Source: Azorinus chamasolen | Lineage: Eukaryota > Mollusca > Bivalvia > Cardiida > Solecurtidae | Length of the DNA: 64,000 bases | NCBI GenBank assembly: GCA_963576725.1 | Contig: OY755242.1 | Span: 62,810,324-62,874,323 of the forward strand | Direction: 5' to 3' | Shown here: positions 40,646 to 51,300 of the stretch, piece after piece | Numbering within the stretch: position 1 is the first letter of the stretch | Layout of the letters: each line of letters starts with the position of its first letter | Program-made: the position numbers and the translations under genes | Notes under the pieces: model-generated | What the model saw: only the letters and a program-made list of their open reading frames with translations | Databases searched by the model: none | Told to the model about the DNA's origin: nothing

Positions 40646-40873
40646 TTAACCAATAGTTCCCACGACCCCATATATGGAACATAAGCAAACAGTGTAGACT
40701 CTGATCAGACGCCGCAAAATGCGGCGTCTGATCAGAGTCTACACTGTTTGCTGGTAGTAATTTCAATGTAAAACAAAACGAAATTGAAAATTTAGGCCAG
40801 GCAACCCTTAGCTCAATTATGGACTATTCTAATAAATAAACATGGAAGCATTCACTGGGCGCAAATGGGTTAA
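40646..40873. mobile_element. Hairpin MITE family 6 with perfect stem
   Basis: TTAACCAATAGTTCCCACGAC to GCGCAAATGGGTTAA. Stem arms 40684-40716 and 40720-40752 are exact reverse complements (33 bp) around a 3-base AAA loop. Start of arm: AGCAAACAGTGTAGACTC. Confidence 0.9.
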
Positions 40874-41272
40874 CCATTCCCTGCAAATGGATGACTTTCA
40901 GCACCTTTACAAAACAGAGTAGACCCAGAGTAGGCCTTCGCGGGCTGTCTTATCAGGATCTACCCTGGTTGCTTATGGAATAATAAAGATCTGATTCTAC
41001 AGTTTCTGAAATGGTAAAAAAACAAAACATTTTTCATTGACCAATATCCAAATTAACCCTTCTCTTGCTGAATCTTAAAATACACTTCTCCTTCTTTACC
41101 TTTGTCCTGTTGTATAATTACATATATCTTCACTGTGTACAAGTATATCGCTGTGCAATCACTGCTCTGGAGTACATTGGTTGCACAATCAACTTGTAAA
41201 TAATGCAGACCCTGATGAGACAGCTCCTGCAGGAGCTGTCTCATCTGGGTCTTCACTATTTACAGGTAGGTA

Positions 41273-42934
41273 AGAGTGCAAAACACAGCAGCCCGCATCA
41301 TAACAAGGACTTCTCGATATAATCATATCACGCCGGTTTTGAAGGAACTTCACTGGCTTCCGGTTCAGCATCGGATTGAATTAAAAATTCTGACACTTAC
41401 GTATAAGGCCATGCACAATGAATCCGCCAAGTACATTGTCGACATGCTTGACGTGTACAGGCCCCTCAGAGAATTAAGATCAGCAAGTAGTTCTTTGTCG
41501 TTGGTTGTACCAAAAAGTCGTAAGGTAAAGTACGGTGAGAGAAGTTTCATGCATGCAGCTCCCAAACTCTGGAATGCTCTTCCATCAGGCATTAGAGATG
41601 CAAGCTCACTGGCATGTTTCAAAAAATCTCTGAAAACGCATTTCTTCAACATATATTATTAGGGCAGTTTAGAAAATCGTCGGTTATCATAACTGCTGCA
41701 TTGGCCACAGAGTGTTGATCCTGCCACTTCCTTATGACTGTGGACTTTTAAACCCCTTTTTTTCAAATATAATGCTCCACAAATGTAGAAAATAGATAAA
41801 TGAATAACAAAAACCTCATCCATAGTTTTATGGACTTCTAGGGAATCCCCTTGCTGTTGAACGTGCGGGTGTTGTGTCAGCGGGATTCCGCTGTCCAGAT
41901 GTTGCGGTGGCCGAGGGAGTGCTGTTGTCAAACGGGGCATCCCTATATGCTTGGTACCTCTGGTAACTCCAGTTCCAATGCCGGAGGGAGCACCGTAGTG
42001 GAACAGGGCATCCCTCTACGGTATAATTCCGCGCTGGTACATTGGGAGTCTTGCTGGCATGACTTGCTACCCTGCCCTTAACCAGTGCCAGGGATTCCTG
42101 TTAAGCTGACCCAGTTTCCGTATTTTTGCTTACCAGTGAACTGGGTCGTGTAATATATATATGGGCAGTGGGCAAATTAAGCATGTACGGTCTAATGCAG
42201 CATCGCGTGTCTCAGTCAGTCTCGATTTGTCCGATGTAATTCCTTTGCCATTGCAGCCGGTGGGATATGTTGCAGGAACAGTATACGGGATACCTTCTTT
42301 AGCTCTACTTTGGCTGGGCTGTTTGGGTTCCCATAATAAGACATTTTATTCTGTAATTAAACTTTGGATATACCCAATTACAACTCTATTAAAATATGAT
42401 ACGCTGTGTATTCCCGCATTGCCATAGCGGGTCGAATAGTGTTTGACTGGAGGGGTTGCATAGTGCGCGTATATAACAGTTGTGTATTTGTATTGCTTAG
42501 TTTATATGCATGAACTTCAAATTGATCTGTTCTGTTACCCAATTTTCCGGCAATATTTTATGTGCAGTGTTGTATGTTAAACGAATGTACTCAAGTCTGT
42601 TGAGTCTGGGTCAAAATTATGGGACGTACTGGCACTGCGCATAGAATGTTGCATTCAAGTTTTGTTTTTTATAATCTGAGTGCGTTGACACACTATAATA
42701 GAACATAATACGACAGACAGATAAACTTACGGAAAAGATGTAGCTTATTTACCAATGTCCTAAATAAATTCTATTTTATTATTATTCTTATCTATATATA
42801 AATATTAAATATATTTTATTTTAAATGTTCTGTAATTTACGCATTATTGTACAGAAAATGTATCTTTGTGAAGCGCTTTTGAACGCACATATCCTGTATG
42901 AAAAGAGCGCTATATAAATGTGGTATAATAATAA
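41273..42934 (+). mobile_element. 5'-truncated LINE (CR1/L2-like) insertion
   Basis: Starts inside the end of ORF2 and runs to a 3' tail GCGCTATATAAATGTGG with ATA repeats (42918-42934). Short tandem 3' repeats instead of poly(A) are known for CR1/L2-type elements. A second, inverted copy of the tail lies at 52763-54005. Confidence 0.8.
41276..41662 (+). pseudogene. C-terminal end of a LINE ORF2 protein
   Basis: 129 codons open to a stop at 41660-41662. QNTAARIITRTSRYNHITPV, then LKELHWLPVQHRIELKILTL, VPKSRKVKYGERSF and APKLWNALPSGIRDA are the conserved region after the RT domain in many non-LTR elements. The rest of ORF2 is absent because of 5' truncation, so it cannot be a working gene although the frame is intact. 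Its start codon is inside the protein, not a real initiation site. Confidence 0.85.
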
Positions 42935-43099
42935 TATTGACGTGAATAGCAAGCGAAAGGTTAAGGTAGTGGATATTTATGAAGTCACGAATTCTTGTAT
43001 AACTATTCATGGAGGAAAGGGTTATATGGATTCAAGATGTTTGACACTGGATCAGTAGTTGAACGAATTGGGAGTAAGTAGCGAATGCAACTGGTTGAA

Positions 43100-43345
43100 C
43101 ATTAATTATTCCTCTACCTCATGAATATGTATGTAGAAATTATGAATATTAATTAGCTGATTTTATAATGGCACGATAACACAGGGATTGTTGGCCTTGG
43201 TAGCAATTATAGAATCAACTCTGTATAATTACATAAGCAAACAGAGTAGATCATGATCAGACGGCACCTATAGGAGCCGTCTGATCTGGATCTACTTTGT
43301 TTGCTAAGCCATGGAAATGCATTTAAATCAAAACGGGTTGAGTGG
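43100..43345. mobile_element. Hairpin MITE family 2
   Basis: ATTCCTCTACCTCATGAATA at left, AAGCAAACAGAGTAGATCATG / GATCTGGATCTACTTTGTTTGC arms, apex CACCTATAGGAGC. Confidence 0.75.
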
Positions 43346-43705
43346 AGTTGACACCGTGTTTTAGGCAGGACACGGGTTGATATATGGTGAGGAAATAAAA
43401 CCATCGCAAAAGGAAATAAGATACTTCTCTTTATTGGTATTGTTTATCATTCAGGTGATTGTATTTTTTATTGCTATAATAAAAACGCTCTGCTTGTACG
43501 AATGGTGTTTATTTACTGCTATGAATTATATTCCTTATCGTGCTATGGTCGATTCTACTTGTTATTTCCATAAATCTCAAATTTTAAAACCCTTTCCAGT
43601 TTTATTTTTTTGTGGGAAAAATAATGACATCATGAATATTCATCTGGTGAAATGTTACCATAGCGAATGAATACAGGATGTTTTGGGCTCTGGTCGAAAC
43701 GGACG

Positions 43706-43868
43706 GAAGAACCAGGGTCCATGCTTATAAAACGTTTAGTTGAGTGTGAGTACGTTCTCAAGTTTTTGATTGGTTATCAAAAGCTTGAGAACTCAAATCT
43801 GACCAATCAAAAGCTTGCGAACGAAACTCAGACTTATAAAACTAAAAGCTTTATAAGCATGGACCCAG
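43706..43868. mobile_element. Foldback with GGGTCCATGCTTATAAAAC ends
   Basis: GGGTCCATGCTTATAAA and its inverse TTTATAAGCATGGACCC enclose nested inverted repeats of GAACTCAAATCTGACCAAT-type text. Single copy in the window; related wording at 51370-51440 and 51998-52090. Confidence 0.6.
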
Positions 43869-43876
43869 ATCTATAC

Positions 43877-44104
43877 AATCCCGTTCCCTCATATTGACGA
43901 CTTTTGACAACTCTGCATAAGTCATTTTGTGAAACCATTGTGAGAAAGAGAGCATTTGCTCCTAAAAGACCAAACGCTCTATTTATCACAATGGTTTCAA
44001 ATTACAAAATTCTAACAGTTTCCTTTTCTCTAGTTAGTGCTCCCTTTCGGTAGATTTATTCAAAGAGATAGTATCAGAAAATAGCCTATGAGGTAATGGG
44101 TTAA
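43877..44104. mobile_element. Hairpin MITE family 1
   Basis: CGTTCCCTCATATTGACGAC to GAGGTAATGGGTTAA; apex worn (CTCCTAAAAGACC). Confidence 0.85.
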
Positions 44105-44632
44105 CGCACAGACACACTCATGTCCCCAACACCAGTTTAAACAAAGTCAAGGGCATACAACTATGAACTCACTGTTTGGATTGGACCTTTGCCCAAACCC
44201 GACAACGGTATTTAAGTACTCCGGCCCCTCTAAAGCGACCACTTTATGAATAAATATATACGTCCATAAAAACAAGTATATGTTTAATGCAGGATGGAAG
44301 TAATGCAGGATCTTTCTGTGAACTTTCGTCGTTCATATAAACGCATGTTCATGCATTTGCAAACAGAGTATACCAAGATCAGACGGGTACGGTTGTGTGT
44401 ACAACACAGAAATGAAAGGAAGAACAAGTAGAGTACCGAATGAATGGGAATAATCAGTGTATGATAATGTATGGAAATGCACACATGGTTCAACCATCAG
44501 TCAATTGAGCCCATATATGTTTTGGATGGTGATGGTGTTTTAAGTGTACCATGCATATTTGTTAATCAGTAATTTTCGCTTACCATATATAAGTACGGAG
44601 CAAAAGAAAAGCATGCGTAATCAGATACTAAA

Positions 44633-44760
44633 TCGTCATTTCTCCACCCTATGTAGTGACCACTCGTTAGAATCGTCTCTCTTCGAGACGATTCTAAAGA
44701 GTGGTCACAACATAGAGTTAAGTGGAGAAATAAAGGAGTAACTTTTGAAAATGTTTTAAT
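44633..44760. mobile_element. Hairpin MITE family 8
   Basis: TTTCTCCACCCTATGTAGTG, arms AATCGTCTCTCTTCGAGACG, GTGGTCACAACATAGAG, GTGGAGAAATAAAGGAG, TTGAAAATGTTTTA. Confidence 0.78.
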
Positions 44761-44927
44761 TTAAGCATATTATATGGACCACTGTAATTATATTGAATAT
44801 GAGTAGTTACACGGGAAAATGTTGACTTCAGGGTTAAACAAGCAATACAAATTAAGACGCGGCGTGTGCGCGTTCGTGCTTGCGTCCGTGGTGTGTGTGC
44901 GCGCGTTCGTGCGTGCGTGTGCATGCA

Positions 44928-44975
44928 TGGTGTGTGTGTGTGTGTGCGCGCGCGCGCGCGCGCGCTCACGTGCGT
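44928..44975. repeat. GT/GC alternating purine-pyrimidine tract
   Basis: GTGTGTGTGTGTGTGCGCGC followed by more GC dinucleotides; such alternation can adopt Z-DNA (established). It is 335 bp upstream of the gene C start codon. Confidence 0.85.
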
Positions 44976-45309
44976 GCGTACATACGTCAAACAGGTATTC
45001 AGAAAAATTACGTACATATCGAACTGGCCATCAAGCAAGTCAGACAGACAAACAGACCAACAGACAGACTGCCAGTCGTTCGTCATCTTCCTTCCATCCA
45101 GTCTTCTGTTACTCTCCAATCCCTGATATTTGGTTTCTTATGATGCAGCTCGATAACACTTAAGAACATGGATAATGTTTTGATATTATTTATCTGTTAA
45201 AGTTTCGGCAGTTCTTCCTTGTTACCAAGATGACACGGATATTATTTGTCTTTGACTTACATGTACCAGACGCATCAACAACCCTGAAGAATATAGCCTA
45301 TTTGATTCA

Positions 45310-45390
45310 ATGAGAAGAAGCATGACGACGCCGCGAGAATGGTTTTGTTGTATTCTAGTTGCTGCTTTTGTCGTTTCCACGGCTGTGAAG
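45310..45390 (+). CDS. Gene C exon 1 (signal peptide), GC donor
   Basis: 27 codons: MRRSMTTPREW, then FCCILVAAFVVSTAV, a clear hydrophobic signal. The donor reads AAG|gcaagt. GC-AG introns need an otherwise near-perfect donor, and this one is (AG|GCAAGT). No in-phase GT alternative nearby keeps the signal peptide, so I accept the GC donor. Confidence 0.78.
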
Positions 45391-48300
45391 GCAAGTGATT
45401 GTACACTCACATTTAATTTCATTTATTTCGCTGCCAAGCATTTTGCCATCTGTCTACTTCAATTATATCTTCAAAATTGGATTGCTTTTATTTCAAAACG
45501 CATACTCACTGAATCAAACATGTGTCAGAAGGTGGCGGTGGTCTAGTGGTAACGCGCTTGACTATCAGTCCGGAGGTCCGGGGTTCAAATCCCGGTCCCA
45601 CCCGAAAATTTCAGAGACGCTTTTCCGTGTCTCCCACCCACACACCCTCTCCACCCAGGGGTTAAAATTGGTACCTGTGAGGGTCACTTCTTTGTTCTCA
45701 GTACTTCTTTGAATAATTCTACCAAAAATGAGCATTTCTTAGAGAAAAAGAAAAACAGAATTATGTAGTTTTGAAGCCATTGTGATAAATAGAGCATTTG
45801 CTTCTATGAAGCAAATGCTCTATTTATCACAATAATTTCAAAAATGACTTTTACAGAGTCGCAATAAGGCGTCAGTAGGCGAGAATGGGTTAAACTTTAG
45901 CCTGCTGCAGGCAGATACGTGCTTACTTTTGCAAACGGCTTGGATCCAGATGAGACATCGAGTAACGCATCTACGTCTCATCAGGAGGTTTCACGTGGCT
46001 TGTTGCAGTGAATACACATCCATCTCATCAGGCTGTTTCACATGGCTTGTTGCAGTGAGTACATCTACGTCTCATTAGTTTGTTTCACATGGCTTGTTGC
46101 AGTGAGCACATCTACATCTCATTATTTTGTTTCACATGGCTTGTTGTAGTGAGTACATAGCCAGCTCATTAGGTTGTTTCACACGCTTGTTGCAATGAAT
46201 ACATAGTCATCTCGCCAGGTTGTTTCACATGGCTTGTTGCTTGTTGCAGTGAGTACATAACCATCTCATCAGATTGTTTCACATGGCTTGTTGCAGTGAG
46301 CACATCTACGTCTCATTAGTTTGTTTCACATGGCTTGTTGTAGTGAGTACATAGCCAGCTCATTAGGTTGTTTCACACGCTTGTTGCAATGAATACATAG
46401 TCATCTCGCCAGGTTGTTTCACATGGCTTGTTGCTTGTTGCAGTGAGTACATAACCATCTCATCAGGTTGTTTCACATGGCTTGTTGCAGTGAGTAAATC
46501 TACGTCTCATTAGTTTGTTTCACATGGCTTGTTACAGTGGATACATCTACGTCTCATCGGGTTGTTTCACATGGCTTGTTGCAGTGAGTACATCTACGTC
46601 TCATCAAGTGGTTTCGCATGGCTTGTTGCAATGAATACATATCCATCTCATCAGGCGGTTTCACCTGGCTTGTTGCAATAAATACTTAGCCATCTCATCA
46701 GGTTGTTTCACATGGCTTGTTGCAGCCGGTACATCTACGTCTCATCAGATTGTTTCACATGACTTTTTGCAGTGGGTACATTGGCGTCTCATCAGGTTTC
46801 AGATTGTTCGATACTCAACATATGTTTACTCAGACAAAATTTAAAGGAACAGCCACCCTGAATATTAACCCTCTCCCTGATCTGTGTTTATTCTAAATTT
46901 AAAAACGTACTGAATATTCATAAACAAAGTAGTTTCCATTTAATATGGAAAGTGGAACATTGTAGCCATTTTAGAAAGTAAAGAAACAGATCAGTCAAAT
47001 GCTATTAGCAAACAGAGCAGGCACCCATCAGACGGCTCCTATCGTTTACTCTGTTTGCAAATACGTGAAAAGCGTTGAAATGGGGGAAAGGGTTGAAGCA
47101 GACCAGATGAAAATGATTGCCAACATACGAGTTAACATCAATACTTCATTTTAGTTGAGTGCGTTTAATTACGACGAGTATGTTTTACTTTATATACGAT
47201 TATATATGATGCATTGCGATTTGTCATATATGTTTATAGATGGATCAGCCAAGCGGAAATTGCTCGGCTAGTGCAAAACAGACTTTCAAATGGGAAAGAT
47301 GTGACAAAATCGATTCGCCTTTGAATATATCGTACTTGTGTGTAAAGCCGGATCCAATGAAGTTTGGTGGAATTGAACTAGTCACGTTCAAGGCAAACTT
47401 ATCCAAAGACATTGGAAGATCCCCCATTGAGGTAAGACACATGTACTACCTCACGTTAACCCTTTCACCGCCAATGTCGCAAAAATGCACCACGACAAAT
47501 AGTGCAGTCCCAGATCAGACGCCACAGGACTTCACTTTTTGTCTCAATATATATTTCTATGTCCGTGCAGTATTCCTTTGAAATTTGCATTTATTGATCT
47601 TATTTCCTTATTTTACCGGATTATTTAACAAAACTGGATTGCAGACGACAACTAGCAAGTTGGCGCCGAAAGGGTTAAGTACAGAGGAAGTGATATCGTT
47701 CAGACTCAGACAGGTTGATATCTCTTAAAAGGTCTCCCGTCAGCCTCCTTATGACCTCTGTTTCCAAACTGAAGCCTCCAAATACCTCTTCTTACTTTTC
47801 TATTTTTTCCTCCTACCCACGCTGTTATTCCTCGAGCCAACCTCACCCCTTTATATTACATCTTTCACACACTGGATGACACCCTATACTTATATGACAC
47901 CGGATGGACGAGTATGTTATTACTTAACCATTTTAAACTGAGAATCATCAATTTCCGTTAGCGTTTCCGGCTATACTCGGATGAATTCGATTACCATACA
48001 TACCAATACATACGAATATATACGGAATATGCACGGAGTCTCCGTTTAATCTGGTCAAGTAATACAATAAACGTGGTTTTAAACCTACATTTTCGTCTGT
48101 GTATTTATTTATCCACCTGGAATAGAGATTTAAATTGACCACTCCGTTGTATTTAGTATCGTATCATTAAAAACAGGATTACACACTATACACACTTTTA
48201 TAAATGTTCAGGTGAGCTATTGTGCATTTGACACCCTTTAACAGTCACCCAAGACCCTCCTTAAGACTGCGTTTTCCCTTTCATGTCTCCTCGTACTCTC

Positions 48301-51300
48301 GCCTGTCCCTTTTTAAGCCATATGTTGCCCTCTGTCGCTAAACTGACGTGAAACCGGACCTGTATTGATGCGATGAAGGTACAGGATTCTGACTCAAAAG
48401 CAATGTGTGTTACTCATGACTAGGCTTGCATACTTCATCGAGGACCCGACCATCATCAGTACTTTCGTTGCCTTAATTTTGTATTCGTTCTCCAGTACTA
48501 TCATTATCATCACAACATTACGCTGCAGCTTGGCGTGATGTTGGTTGCCCACTTATGAGGTTTTAACCCACAATTCCACCCCAGTAGACTTTCTTGACCG
48601 TTCCAACGCGGGACTCCTGCTTTCAACCTAAAGTCCACTTTGTTTTTATATAGAAAATGTTTGATGTCTTTTTATGCGTTTCATTACGTTTTTCTTGCAA
48701 TTGTGTTGTTTCATGTTTTTGTGTGGCACTCCCTGTAGGGCTGGGTTTTTTCACGTTTCTTAACCATTTTGGTGCAAAATTACTCATTGCCGTCCGTCTG
48801 CAAACCATTTATTTTAATCATTTGGTACAATAAGGAAATGAGATGATTAAATGCAAATTTCAAGGGAATAAAGCACAGATATAGAAATAGAGATTGAGAC
48901 AAATAGTGAAGGCCCTGAACAGACGCCACCTTGAAAAGGCGGCGTCTGCTCTGGGACTGCACTATTTGTCTTGGTGCATTTATGCGACATTGGCGATGAA
49001 AGGGTTAATCGTTGAAAACAATATATGCACTAACTAAAACAAAACAAATCTTTCAAAATCTTTGATGTACTGTGTATTTATGCCCTCAGTTTGATTGTAT
49101 TGAACAAGGGTACAATATAACGTTGCATTATACACAAGAGTGACCGATGTACATAAATATGTACTTAACTGATACTAACTAACCCGCATATTTTAACAAC
49201 ACAGTTGTTAGTGCACCGGAGTAAATATCTCTGCTCTATATCTCTGATTAAAGCAAGGTGAAAGTAAAGCAGAACGCTCCTATGGGCACGCTCTGTTTTA
49301 CGTTCACCTTGCTTTAAGCAGCCACCTGCTCTAAATACCAACTAATTAACACAATTTAGTGATCGTTATAGAGAGGTTTTACTGTATATAGATCTAAAAT
49401 ACTACTAAAAATTTGTTTTGGCAATTTTAGGGGGGGGGGGGCGTATGCAAGCTCCGCCCCTTCTAAATCCGCGCCTGGAGTTACAGGGCTATTGTCAATG
49501 GCCACATCTGTGATAATCCTTGCAAACCATTTTGATCACGATGACACGACGCGTAAATAGACATCTCTTTAGGAAAGTGTTTGACAAACCACTTTCGTTT
49601 TAAAGAAGACAGTGAAAGAAACCCTACTCTGAAATTTAAAGCAGATGACATTGTTTGCAGACAAAAAAGTTCATCCCAAAAGAGTAAATTGGAAGTCTTA
49701 TTACTATTCATTCTAATAGGCTACTCGTATTTTAGGTTTAACTTATTATTTATCAAGCATCAAATGGAATTGTAGCAATCATTTTCTAAAAGTGAATAAC
49801 GAAAATCCTAAAGGATGTCTATAATTGTAGAATGGTATAGAGTTTTATTTTCAAGGACTTCTGGCTGGAATTATTCATATGAATGCTTAACATTCATAGT
49901 GGAATAACCCAACAGCATTTAACCCAATTCCTCATAGGCTATGTTTAAACCGTCACCCAACCTCTTTGAATAAATCTACCGAAAAGGAGCATTTACTTGC
50001 AAAAAGGTAAATGTTAGAAATGTGTAGTTTTGAAACCATTATGATAGAGCATTTGCTCCATAGGAGCAAATGCTCTATTTATCACAATGGCTTTAATCGG
50101 TGAGTTTTATAGAGGAGCCAAAAGGCGTAATTATGAGGGAATGGGTTAATTATTAAAATCCATTAAGTATGACTGAATTAGTGACAGTCTATTAATGTAA
50201 AAATGTCGTATTTTCGCTGTTTTTCTTTTTATCTTATAGCTTGTAGCGGATATCAAAATGAAAATAGATGGTACCTATGAGGGGATATGTCATTACTTTG
50301 ACAAACGAATTTGCTACAAACCATACTTTTGCGACGAGCTTAAGAAACTGGGGATGAGATGTCCTTTGGAGGCGGTACGTTGTTGGATAAGGTCAAGTGA
50401 GAATTCGTTTATGTCCACTGGGCTTTGTAGCGTCGACTCACAGCTGCAGTCTCGTCATAGTGGGGAGTTTACATTGGTACTCAAATTTAGAATGTTTACC
50501 CTTATAGATATTGAGCCTTTTTACTAAGATCTGATTCGTTCAAACTTTTGAGAAAATAGTAAGTTTCAAACAGCTTGGATCATTAGGAGACGCCAAAATA
50601 CTCGGCGTCTCATCTGGATCCAGACTGTTTGCAAAAGCAGGTCAGGTCCACACATTAACCATTTCCCTCATTTTGACGACTTTTTACGACTCTGTAAAAG
50701 TCACTTTGTGAAACCATTGCTATAAATAGAGCAAATGCCATATTTTCACAATGGTTTCAAATACCAAAATTCTAACAGTTTCCTTTTCTCCAGTTAATGC
50801 TCCTTTTCGGTAGATTTATGCAAAAAAGTTGTATCTAAAAATAGCCCATGAGGTAATGAGTTAAGGATAAAGGATGACATTGCTAATGTGCAAACACATT
50901 GTATAGACCCTTATGAAAAAGATTCTTACATTCTGAGTTCAAATGTGAGACTCTGACGGAACACTGTGGTTTTTTAAATATTTTCTTAGATTCACCATTA
51001 TTCAAAACAATACCAGGTACCCCGGCTTCTATCGTCTGCCGGACAAAGTCCTTCGGTCCGATGTGCCAATGCTTTAAACTGACCATCTTAAAAGACTGGG
51101 CGTTTGGGTTTCTCTGTACAAATGTACCTGTTCCGCTCTTTCATAGGAGGAAAATAGAGGAACTCAAAATCTGAACCTCGGAATTAGACTCAACCTTTTT
51201 TATTAAACTACCCATCTCAAACGGAATGACTGGTCTGGATATACATGTATGCCGTCTGCTCAAGGCCGTATATGCAATTCCCGGTACATGTCGTCTGCAA

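Larger units (their letters stand above)
41053..42964. mobile_element. Hairpin MITE family 5 split by a LINE
   Basis: Left part 41053-41272 (TTAACCCTTCTCTTGCTGAA, full hairpin with apex CTCCTGCAGGAG, ending TACAGGTAGGTA); right part 42935-42964 (TATTGACGTGAATAGC ... TTAA). Placed together they give the uninterrupted family 5 sequence at 38041-38080, so the LINE between came later. Confidence 0.88.

Noticed and set aside
41851..42081. 76-codon frame in the LINE tail, and its mirror at 53497-53849
   Set aside because: Lies in the LINE 3' region; the frame is not conserved between the two copies.
44819..45163. Cysteine/valine/arginine-rich frames upstream of gene C
   Set aside because: Produced by the GT/GC alternating tract.
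45531..45604. Functional tRNA-Asp gene
   Set aside because: Stem mismatches and an attached SINE body make a tRNA-derived SINE more likely.
39480..46825. CRISPR-like regular repeats
   Set aside because: Repeats are contiguous minisatellites without unique spacers, in a eukaryotic genome.
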